A DNA stretch of 64,000 bases from Gyrodactylus bullatarudis (lineage: Eukaryota > Platyhelminthes > Monogenea > Gyrodactylidea > Gyrodactylidae), in contig SSNU01000144.1 in assembly GCA_012064415.1 (NCBI GenBank), forward strand, positions 113,084-177,083, given 5' to 3'. A program made the position numbers and the translations under genes. Below the pieces are notes generated by a model. It did no database searches, had not been told where the DNA came from, and saw only the letters and a list, made by a program, of their open reading frames with translations. Positions 1 through 12,300 of this stretch are shown here, in pieces (within the stretch, counting starts at the first letter, position 1; each line of letters begins with the position of its first letter).

Positions 1-3000
1 GAGGAAATTTAAAGCTTATTAAGTTATAAAGTTAATAATTGAAAATCCCTTTAAATAGAATGACAATATTCGACTTTCTTGACTAATTGTGATCCTAAAA
101 ACCATTTTGCTACTTTCAAATCAATGAAAATAGCGGGCAAAATTTGAAATGACGATTCTCAAGCCTACAATTGATTAGTTTAATCAATATTGGAACATTA
201 AAAAGTCATATCTTAAAGGTATATCAGAAAAAAAACACTTTGGTATAGTCACAAAGGGTATGAGGCTCTAAACTCGTCAAATCATGCCAAAAACTGCAAC
301 ACCGAAAATGAAAAAATTTATCGCTATATATGGACAACACAGTTATAAAATCAAGATAAATTTGCCATTTTTTTCTTACTCTCCTCCTTGATAAAAAATG
401 TATTCTCGGTTAAGTAACTGTCTAAGTAAGCCTTTTCATTTACTCAGGTATTAGTTGAATCATTTTCTTCTTTTTTTGTCTCTGGCTATTTACACAATCC
501 CCCTACAATAATAATATAAATATGAAACAAGTCCTGGACAATATGATGAGCTGATAGGCTGTCGTAGATGTGGAAAGAACTTCTTCAAAATTTTGAATTC
601 GAACAGATAAATTTATTGAAATTGACACTTTTTTGCGATTTTTTCACCGCCCTAGTTATAATAAATAAAATCTCAAGCTAAGTAAAAACAGGAAGTCCTT
701 ATCTATCAGTTAGATAGAGCAAGAATGTATCTGGCGGGAAAATTGAATAAAACTATTTTCAAGAAAGAAACTACGAGAAGATATTTTTCACATTTATCTG
801 TCTCCTTTAGTCTATGGTTGAATGTTTTCTTTGATCCTTTGACTTCGTGATTATTATTCTGAAGATCTGTCTTTGAACAGAATGATTTTTATTTAGAATA
901 TTTCCAAATTCGTCCAGCAAAATAGTATAGGAATGTGAAATCATTTGAAGTTAAGTAAAGGGTTGATCGAAAAAGGGTCTGAGCTTATCCTTCTCAACAT
1001 TCAAGATGGGCAATTTTAAAATAGAAGTAAGGCTAGTTGAGGGTTTTTTCAAAAACCCCTAATTTTTATCAGGTAACATATTTTATTGATTTTAAAGTGT
1101 CAAAGGAAGAAGATGTTGATTTGATCAATGATCACTATCACTGCTTGTAAATCTCGAAATCACTCAAAATTGGTGGATATGTCGAAATTGTAGCAAAGAA
1201 TTTCTTACAATCTTGAATAAATAAAAAAAGTAAAAAACATAAAAGTTTAAGTGGACAACCCCTAATAGACAGATATATCAAAAGAAAATAATGACCCTGA
1301 ATATGAGCAGTGAAATCCCCTTCTTCCCCATCAACGAATCAGGGGATGACTACGAACATTTATCTGTTTTACTATCTATATCAAGCCGGTGTAATAGTCT
1401 GAAGAGATCCTGCGAAATATAAACTTTATTACTAAATATTCACTTGGTTTCTAAATCCTCATAATGAGCTTCTTATTAAATTCTAAAAATATTTTTGAAG
1501 ATTACAAATTCTCTATTTCGGGTATATTCTTAACACGATTGTAAAAATAAAGCTATCATCCTTATCACTTGAACTTTACAAATGTTAACGTTAACATTTC
1601 TTACCTGGTACCAGGAATTAGCCAATAGGGAATTTCGACGATTAGAGTAATAAAATCGATAGTTCAGCTTAGAACCAGTTAAATAACCTAGATAACTTTT
1701 TTATTCAAATGGTAAAAGTGAAATCCGGATTAGAGTTAGGGATAGATACTTTAGATATGAGTGTGGATTAAAAATACATATGAGAATGTCGTATTTATTA
1801 AAAATCTCCAGTTGCATCTTGTTTTAAGAGGCAGTTCATAAGGACAGAAGAGTATTCTTACAACATCATAATATACACATATTATATAATGCGCATATAT
1901 CCGTATGAATATAAAGTATGCTTTGATTTTGATTTTTCAATTCAAAAATTTCTAGAAGTACATTTTTTGAGTATTTTTTCATTATCTATCATTTATAATA
2001 ATGGGAGGAGGGGAGTAATTATTAAGAGAGAGAGTCCGACTGAATTGAATGTTTAAAAATGCTGAGCCAGCCTTGGCATAGTCAAAGAAGTATATGTATT
2101 CTTATCTTGAAAACCTATCTATAATTAGGATTTGACAAATTCAGTCAAATACCACTTGAAATATTTCAGCCTCACCTTATAAAAGTGAGAAGGCAGAGTC
2201 CATTTGTCCAGCCTTGAGAATTGAAGAAAAATCCTTTTCATCATGTAGAGAGTGTCCTGAAATCAATCAGAGAAAGAACCAACTCTAGAAAATTCGAAAT
2301 ATTTGAGTACGAGTTAGCAGTTCAGTAGGAAATAGCTACAACATAGACATCTATTTCAAAAAATGATACAATTGTCATTCTGATCAAAATCACAACAAAC
2401 ATGAGTTTTGATGTAATGAGGCATGGTTGAGTGTTTTTTGTTTCAAGTGCTTTTAATTATTTTTGAAAATAAGAATAAACTAGACAGATGCTTACAGAAT
2501 TTCAGCTCTCTTGAGAATTTCTCATAAACTCATAAAACCAGACGCAAGACAGAAAGTCAGAAAGAGATATAGATAACATGTATGTAGATTTGAGATATTA
2601 CGAGTTGATATCACCAAGATGTAATAATCATTTAATAACTCTAGTTATCGAATGCAAAACGAGGTAGACAAGACACACTAAGAGTGAATACTCTTATATA
2701 TATAAATGTGTGTGTATAATATTGGTATCCCCTTGATTGGAAGGGGACATCAAGGCAAGTGGAATAAATTATATTCACATTTTTTCTTGTTATAGAAACT
2801 CTAGAAGCAAGGGATAAGAGAAGAAGAAGGCTACTACTCACATTCCCTGTCTCAGTATCGTCTTGTATCAGTTTCTTTGCACAAGAGAATAGAGAAAAAT
2901 ATAAACTATATTACCAACAAGAGAGGAATGATAATAATTTTGGACGTTATGTATATGTTACGTTATATAGTAAGAATATTGTATAATATAATATATATAT

Positions 3001-3334
3001 GGTCTATTCCACATTTGGAATAGAAACATATACACAAGTGAAATAGATTCATTCATATTCTCTCACTTTTATTGTGCTAAAAGAGTTAGCCAATCAGAAG
3101 GGAGTTGAAGAAAATTTTTATCCTTTTTCGTTTTTATAAGAGATATACTCGTTTAATTGTTTCTTTTTCTACTCAAGTTGAAGAGAATCATATTGACAAA
3201 ATTGAAAGTTGGAGTCACTGGATTTACTCACGACAAGCTCCATGAAATAAAGACAAATGTGAACTCGTACGTGTAAGGGAGGATCGAAGCTTTAACAACA
3301 GAGAAGAGACAACTTACAGAATAAACTGATCAGC
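1..3334. other. Gene-free 5' flank of the GPCR gene
   Basis: No coding region is recognisable. The sequence is AT-rich with many stop codons in every frame. The first roughly 200 bases contain wording (a 'gatcctaaaaa' block followed by 'tttcaaatcaatgaaaat') shared with the dispersed foldback family seen elsewhere in this window, so the left edge probably cuts a decayed copy. A small AT and GT microsatellite lies near 2695-2720. The promoter and 5' UTR of the GPCR must lie in the last few hundred bases, but no site can be assigned. Confidence 0.5.
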
Positions 3335-6300
3335 ATGGAAACCAATATGACATGTGGAATACCAGATGTTGAGGAGTCCACATATCAAATATCAGCGAGA
3401 ATTATTTTCAGTATACTATTTCTACTCATACTTATCGGGACAGCATTGGGAAATTTCCTAGTGATCCTTGCTGTCTTCATTGTGAAGAAGCTCAAGACTC
3501 CATCAAATCTTTTGATAGTGTCACTCGCTTTTAGTGATTTACTCGTGGCCATTCTTGTGTTACCGTTCAACATTTTAGATTTTATCAGAGGCTATTGGCC
3601 ATTCAATAAGGATGTCTGTGGCCTGTATATATCTTTCGATGTTCTCTTGTGTACAGCGTCAATATTGAATTTATGCGCCATCTCGATAGACAGATATTTG
3701 GTCATAACCAAGCCAATGGAATACTCCATGCACCGGAAGAATTGGCTCATGGGTGTGTACATTCTCATAGCGTGGAGTATATCGACGTTGATAACCCTGC
3801 CCTCGACATTCCATTGGAAACCAAAGTACACAGAATGTCAGTGTGACTACAATGATAATATCTCATATCAAATTTATGCTGTTGTCTGTGCTTTCTATAT
3901 TCCCCTAATAATTATGCTTGTCCTTTATGGGAGAATCTTCAAGCTGGCCCGGGATATTACATTGGCAGATAAGCGACACAAGTCTATACCCTCGAATAAA
4001 ATTTCAGCACTGAATGAAGAGGACCAAGAGAATCTTCAACAGGCCTTGGATGGGGCTAGTAACACTGTGCTTAACATGTCTAGCGAGCAGAATTTACGAC
4101 GGACTAGCGGATTAGGAGGTAAAAAGGCCAAATCATCGAATAGTGAGACCAAGGCAATTAAAACCCTTGGAATAATCATGGGAGGCTTTTGTCTTTGCTG
4201 GCTACCCTTCTTCACTGTTCAAGTGAGTGATTATTTCATTCATTATTGAGAATTAATCATTTTTGTTCTCTGATGATAAAAAATCCAGTCAAAAGTATAG
4301 GGCTAGAATAGTCAAGAGAGGAAGTAACAAGGGAATTCCTTTGCATTTGTTTCTATTTGGGCCAGGTGAAATAGTTTAATAATTTTTTCATAAGCATTTG
4401 ATTAAAATATTAAATCGTAAGCATACATTTGTTATAGAAGAGACTCGAAATCTATCTTAGGTTTTTGCCAGAAATACCAAGTTGCGAAACTTGATCTAGG
4501 TAAATGTGCGTGGAGGCTGTGGGGGGAGGGGTGTTCTGAAATTAATTTTCTCAACATTCACTTTGGAAAAATCTTTCTCACTGGTATAAATTTCATTCAT
4601 TTTTTCGTTTTTTTTAAATTATCACGATTTGAAATTCTCTTAGTTCCGTTGATCAATAAGAAAGAGAAAGCTTAATTTCTTTGTTAATATTGCCAGCCTT
4701 TTATTAATCAAATAGATCTTTTTACTACACATACAAATTGCCCAGAAATTTCAGGGCTATAAATTAAATAAATTTCCAGAAAAAATAGGAAAAAATATTT
4801 TCAACTTGCAAAAAAGAGATTCATTCAACTATTCGTTTTCATCTCAAACCTAACATGATTTTTAGTCAGCAACCTCAGAAAACATATCAGTTCAGGACTC
4901 ACAAGATTGTCTGATAACAAATACGAAAGAATAAAAATGATCCCCCATAGATTAACAAGAGTGAGAAGTAGGATTGGCAAAAAACTCGACAGGAAAAAGA
5001 CGCACTCATGCATAGAATAGATTGTGGAGGGATTGGGATTAATCTTTGTTTCTCTTGATCTTGTAGAGATAAATTTCTTTCGTAAAAGAGTTTATAGCTA
5101 TCTGAATCTCAGTTTCTCTTTTGGTGGGGTAATAAGCGTGAATGAATTTGATGCAACGGCTCTACGTGAGGTAATCAAAAAAGGCATGTTGATGGCTTCG
5201 AATAAATTTTAATTCTTTTGAACTAATAATGGGATAACTATTAAGGAATCATGCAAATATCAGAGAGCCTACACACATCAACCCAAGGTCTCAAACAGAT
5301 TGAGTCATTTGGGTAAAAATCTGAAAGAGGTTTAACTGGAATCTTTGTACATTAGGTTGTTTCAAAAGTATTAAGAAAAACTTTTATAAATCAACGGCTT
5401 AATTTAATTTCAAGTAAAATACAATTTTGTATACAGAATTTTTCAAAGAATTTGTTTGTTTTAATCTTAACCAAAGCAGAAAAAGGTCATGACATATGGT
5501 GAATCAACAAGTCACACAGGCTAAGCCTGACCGATTCGCCAAAAAAGTGATGTTAACCATATTCTGGTACAAAAAAGGAGTTATTCACTTTGAATTGCTT
5601 GAACCTAATGCTACTGTTACTGGAGCTCTCTTTTCGAGCTATGGAAGTTAAACTCAGAGAGCAATATCCCAGATTTGGTCGGATCACATTTTTAGAGGAT
5701 AATGCTAGGTCACATGTTTCAAGATTAGTCAAATATTTTTTCAGAGAGATTTTTTTGACCACCCTCCCTACAGTCCAGATCTTGCTTCAACAGATTATCA
5801 CCTTTTCAGGTCGCTACAGCATCATCTAAAGGGTAAAATATTCAACTCAAGAGAAGAAGTTTTGAGCTCAGTAAACGAGTTCATAGATCAGAAACCTCTA
5901 GATTTTTGGCAACGGGGAATAGATGGACCACAAAGATGGACTGACTTCCAATGGACTAATAAAAATGTATTCATTTTCAACGAAATTTTGCTTAATACTT
6001 TTGAAACAACCTAATATTTCAAGAAAGGAATGTTTTCTAGGGAAACAGTTTCTTTAATGAAGAGGAGCTAAACATGATAATAAAGTTTTAGTATGGATTG
6101 ACAAATCAATATCCTTAATTTGCAGTATACTTTAAGAGATGCACATTTAGAGACAACATTTACTGACTAGAGTAATAAAACCAGATCAACAGAAATATTT
6201 CCATTAAAAGTATTATTACTTATACCATACAATAAATTAGTTGGGGGATAGGAATTTAATCTTGAATCTTCTCTTTTATTCATGGGACATGAAAAAAAAC

Positions 6301-9300
6301 TTGGTTGACTATTTCTTTTTAACCAATTAAAGAGATCATAGTTCTTCAGGGAGCTGTTCGGCATAGATTGACTAAAACGTTGTTCGCTTGCTACCTGACT
6401 ATGTTGTCTTTTGGCTTGTATTGGTCTATCTGTAGGAAAAGAAAGGGGAAAGAAAGGTGTGGTATTTCTTAGAGAATAAGTATCATAAACATTATAGTAA
6501 TCAGAACTCTGGTAATATAACTCATCACTTGAAAGAAAATTAAAATTAAGATTAGAATAAAATCATTTAGATTACCCTGATAAAAATAGTTTGGACTCAT
6601 ACAATATTTCGAATGCATGTCGTACACGCCAGAAGAAGAATGTAATCTAAATGTTTTTTATTCTAATCTCAATTTTAATTTTTTTTCAAATGATGAATTA
6701 CATTATCAGAGTTATTACTCTGATCATTCTGATTGCTATAATTTTTACTACACCTTTCTCTCCCCCTTACTTTTTCTACAGATAGACCGATACAGGCCAG
6801 AAGACAACATAGTTAGGTAGCAAGCGAACAACGTTTTAGTCAATCAATTACAGAGAGATTTTCAAAACATTTTAAACTAGGTAAATTGGAAATATCATTC
6901 TATCATCATCATTTTGTATTGAGTAGAAAGTTAACTTGGCAGAAAGTATCATCTACGCAAATGAAAATTGATCATAACCTCGAAAAAACAATAGAGATTG
7001 TAAAACTTTTTAAAATTCATGAGAATTTCTATAAGGTAGACAAATCAAATCGGGAGATTGATGAATGGTTAAAACCGAAATAGTCAAATTTTCAGATGAT
7101 TGTTAATTCAAGAGTATACTTACCAGGTTTGTACTTGCACCAAGTTCATTTAAGCTCTAAAAACCAAAAGAAAATATGAATTAATTTTTATCTCGATCGT
7201 TTCATCTCAAAGCTTAGAGAAAAACATTCTGTCAATCAATAGATGAAAAATGATTCGAATTCTTTCGTCTTCGTAGTAAGGAAAAGGTTCAAATGATTTG
7301 ATTTCCTGCAATAATGACAAATTTCTGTAAGCTTTAGTGACCAAATTCGAAACATTTTTCTAATGTTGATCACAAGTATTAGTTATTAATTGCCCCAAAT
7401 CTTTGAAAGCTACAAAAAATTTGAGATGGAAAGCTGAAAAAGTGGAAATTCAAGAAATGGCTTAATTTTGGCCAGATTGAATTTTATTTATTTATTTTAA
7501 CTTGTGGACTCATTTCATCTGACTATCCAGAGAAAGACATTGAGTTTTTTTTTGCAAAAAAATAGTAGGCTTGCAATTTTTGTCAGATAAAATTAAGAAA
7601 CATGGCCAGAGACTGCCAATATATATGACCTGGGGGGCATTGGAAAAAGCTATGGCAATTATTTCTTTGCCCTGAGTAATAAATAACTACTTTGAGCACA
7701 TTTCAAGTTAGACAGAGATAAAGACTAAATGTTTATTGTAACTCTCATCCCCCCTCTCTTTCTCTTTCTTGTTCACTCTCTTGTGATTTGCCTAATTAGA
7801 TTACCACCTAAAGAAGAAAAATGTATAAGAAAAAGCAATCTTAAATGTGTCTAGGAAAAGAAATGAATGTGATAAAAAGAAGAAATCGTCCCACAGACAC
7901 TTTGTTGGATGGTATAGCAGAAATGCATTTCGTGGAATGGGGGGGAGGCAGGTGGATGTGTGTGTGATATTGGTAGAATATTTATTGTATTTATTTACAA
8001 TAGCCTTAATAAGATGCAAAAAGATCATCTATTGATAATTATAATTATAATTATTAGGAATGCCAATATTATTAGGAATGTACATTATTTATAATCTAAT
8101 CTTGATCGAATATCATCAAAACAAATGGACGCTTAGGTTTTACTATGATTTCATACAAATCTTCCTATAAGCTATAATTGAGATTAGTTCTAAAAAAGTT
8201 GCATTTCTCTTCTTTTTTGAAAACCTACTTCCCAGTGTCATAGGTAGAAAGTAAGATAACTTTTAACGAGGAATCATACCTCTAGAATTCAAATATGCCA
8301 GCTACTAAAGCTACAAAGATAACCAGTTTTTGGATCAAAAAATCGATAACTTCTGAACCAAAAATAATTGCACTGAAACAACAGTAGATTCGTAATCAGC
8401 TTATTCACAAACCATGAGATTGACAAAAGATTGAATGCGAGTCATGAAAAAAAAAATTCTCTGGGACTATAAGGGTTAAACTAATTCGAACTGAAAGGGC
8501 AGAGCGGAATGCATCGCATAGACCAAGTGTATGATAAATAATTTCAGTATGAATTAGCAGAGCAATCCCTGCTAATTTAGAGCATAGGTTTCACACTAAG
8601 CTAGAAGGTTTCATGTTTTTAGAGACTGCAATTGAATTCTTGTAGGGGGGGGAGATCAAAAATTCAATTGAACAACAATAGATTGTAAAATTTCCTCTCA
8701 AGAGATGGGATTATGTTTTTGAGGGAAAGTGAGAATCGATGATACTTTAATCATCATTATCGAAAGGAAAGAGAGAGATTTGAATAATCTAACGATATCA
8801 AGAAATAATTTCCCAAATTTCTTCCTCTTCTTTCTGGATGAATTTATTTTCGTTCAACACTTATTTCTCCTATTCCTTCTTCTACTTCTGATCAGATGGA
8901 GAATGCAGTGAGATACAGAGATCCTTTATAATTAAATATGTAAATAACATTGGAATTATTTGGTATGTTTGCAAACTAAAAATTACTTTGAACAGACATA
9001 CAAAAAAGGGGAATCGAACTGTAGGTGTGTGTGTATTTTCTCATGTAATTCACCTATAATAGATCCTCGAAAAAGAATATCTAAACATTTTGTTTAAAAT
9101 CTAAAAAATGATAGTATTTTAGTAATTTGAATTTACCAAAATAAATCTTATTTGAACGACTCAAAAGCAAACCGAATAAAAATATGAAAAATCATTAACC
9201 CTTTCGATGCCGAGACTAATTCACAATTTTTATAAAAACGAAAATTTAACTATGAAGATACCAAGTTATTTAGCCATAAATATTACCAAATTATCCAGAT

Positions 9301-12300
9301 TTAAATGAGTTATGCAGCTTTACTGAAAGAAATTCTCGAAGCAATTGAAAAGGGAAATTTTGTTTATGAACCCTCCTTCATCTTCTGTCTTAACATGTTT
9401 TTTTCTCCTTATATTTCCTTCAATACTTTTTACTTGTGTGTATGTTCTACTTTCTCCAAAGGGGGTTGATATTCTCTGTTGTTTATGGGGATGAAAACTT
9501 ATTGTATTATTATTATTCTACAGTGTTATTGAAAGAAAGGATATCTTCCCCATTCAACAACAAGAAAAGACACCTCCATTCATATGATAGGACAAGAGAC
9601 AAATCTCACTAAAAAAGGAAGAGAAGTGAATTTTAAAACTAGGCTAAACAGTATGTTAACTTGCTCATAATTAAGAGTATATGTAACCGAGAGAGTTGAT
9701 CAAGAATTCAACATTTATTGAAGAAAATCAATTATTCTGAATCTGTCTTAATACTTGATGGTCATTATCATTAAGAGATTTTTGAATTTCTTGATTATTT
9801 TCACTAATTTTTAACCTGGGTCAGAATCTAATTCAGTTTCTTGAAATGATTCTACTGGTGTATAAGAAATAATATTTGAATCTTAAATTTACTTAATAGA
9901 GGTAACAATTTTACATTAACTTCAATAGAGCGGAAAATTTCTCAATACACTTATTTTATCAGAATATTTTTCTACAAAAGAAATTGCTTTCTTTGTTTAT
10001 GTACAATTATTACCGTACCGTACTCAGACTCAGAGGAATGAGCTTTACGAATGTGAGATGTAAATGATGCCAAGGTGTTTCCCGAAAACAAAAAGAACTG
10101 AGTAATTTTTTCATAAGCTAAAAGATGAATAGTGATATATCACCTTATAACCAATAATTGAAATTGAAAGTAATGAAAACTTCATTTCAGATATGCTAAT
10201 CAGTCGTTATATGCCAAAATAAGTACATAAAACAACAATAGGGATGAGTTATTAAAGCTAATTGATATGGAGTTGGGAATCTATGATTTTTACAGGAATC
10301 TCAAGAGTTTTTTCATGATCAAGATTAGAAAAGAAAATCAATTCAACTGAATCTGATCTTATGCACAGCCTAATTATCGTTTGGGAGCTGAAATTCGATC
10401 ATTTTCACTACTTTAAAATCAATGAAATTTCAATAATTTAAAATCTCTCGAAAATGGGGTAGCTGTCGGTAATTTGATGGTGCTTTTTTGTCTAATCTTG
10501 ATCATGAAAAAACTCTTTTGATCACCCCCCAACTTTCAAATTAATAAAAGTTTTCAGTTCCAAAGTTCGTAAGAATGGGATTTTGGCGACAAATTGAAAC
10601 TTGAAAAATGGCCATATTTTACATAAAAATAATTTTTTTCTCCTCAAATCGTAAAAGTGGGCAACATGAGTAGGATTCCAAAAAATCTTTAACAATTTCG
10701 AGTTCTTGATGAAAACATTGAGATTCCTGTAAAAATCATAGATTCCCAACTCCATATCAATTAGCTTTAGTATTAAAAAGCATATTTAAACTGGTAAAAG
10801 CTGCTAAAGCTTCTAAAACTCACTAAAGTTCACATAATTTTTTGTTTGAATCTCAGAGTTTTTGAAAAATCGAATAGCGAGTAGGGTAATCATTTTCTGC
10901 CGATAAAGATCATCGTTATAAGCCCTAAAAATAATAACCTAAAATAGAGCCCTTCTTTAATTTAAATTAATCAATTTAAATATAATAAAAACTCAATTAT
11001 ACTGGATTAAATTTGATCGAAATCGGTCAGAATTTGATTTAGTTCAGATATCGTTGAGAAATTGAAACGAATTTTAATTCTATATCGAGAATAAATTGAA
11101 AACATCAAAACAATTATAGATGAATTAGTCATAGGAAATCTGTCAGAATCATTTGTTAGCGCTCAAAAATTTAAGGTCACACGAAGAGAACGAGAGAGAT
11201 TAAGGATGGAGAGAATTGATCTGTACTTTGGCGACAAATTGTTTTAGTCATCTTCAATAATTATAGAATATACATTGTATATCGATTATGCATAATACAT
11301 AAAATACATATTAGTATATATTATTAATTATAATTACAGTTAATCACCAAGAGAGTTTAAGGAATAGTGGAATCAAAAATCAGACGTAGAGTTGAAAGAA
11401 TAGTGGAATGCAATGGTCTATTCGAAGGTATATAACGTAAATTCATACCCTCACACACATCCATGTATTTCACTCACAGTCTCAACATTGAAATATAGGA
11501 AGGGTAATTAAGTCGTATGAAAAGTAACGAGTAATTAGCAAGAAAGGGTCTAATTAATAAGGAAAACTATGTTTTCATTCACGATAAAAAAATTTCTCTG
11601 ATGTGTTCAAACATTTTTATTCAGTTTTATTCAAAAGAAGCTGACAATGCTTTTCCAAATGTTTCATGAAAAGATTTTTTTACCACATCCTCTGATATCT
11701 TTATCCAGGACAAATTTATCATTTCGGCTACTTGAAATGCATCAAATTTAACTGGATCTTTTTTTAAAATACCCCCGGTCTGATCATAGACTCGTTTCAG
11801 CATAACCTCGTTATATATTCTTTTGAACTGAGCATTTAGGATTGAGTCACAAGGCTGTAATCTTGAGGTCGTACATGGTGGAAGCATTTGGAGCCTACGA
11901 ATTAATGAATAAAGTTACTTGAAATTTTCAAATATTTTGTCAGACTTATGTGCTGGGTAATTGTCAACAAAAAGAATCGAATTAGGAGCACACTGATGAT
12001 CCATTGATATAAGGTATTTTTCAAAACTCTCAAGGGTTGTCCAGCCATTTTTTGTACTTGCATAATCAATAGGAACAATCTTATTCTTAAAAGCTCTAGG
12101 ATTCTTAGCGTGACCAATCATTTGAGGTTTGTACTTTCCTCCAGACATGTCTATTGTCAAAAGAACAGTCATCCGCGATTTAGATTCTCCATATCCTCGC
12201 GAATCTCCTACTGCATTTGTAGGTTGGAAAACAGTAGGGACAGATGTTTCATCTGCGTTAAGAATTCTTTCATGATTCATTACTAAGACATTCATACACA

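Noticed and set aside
5553..5829. Short frames on both strands at 5553-5829 as genes
   Set aside because: They are pieces of a decayed mariner transposase (plus) and its antisense.
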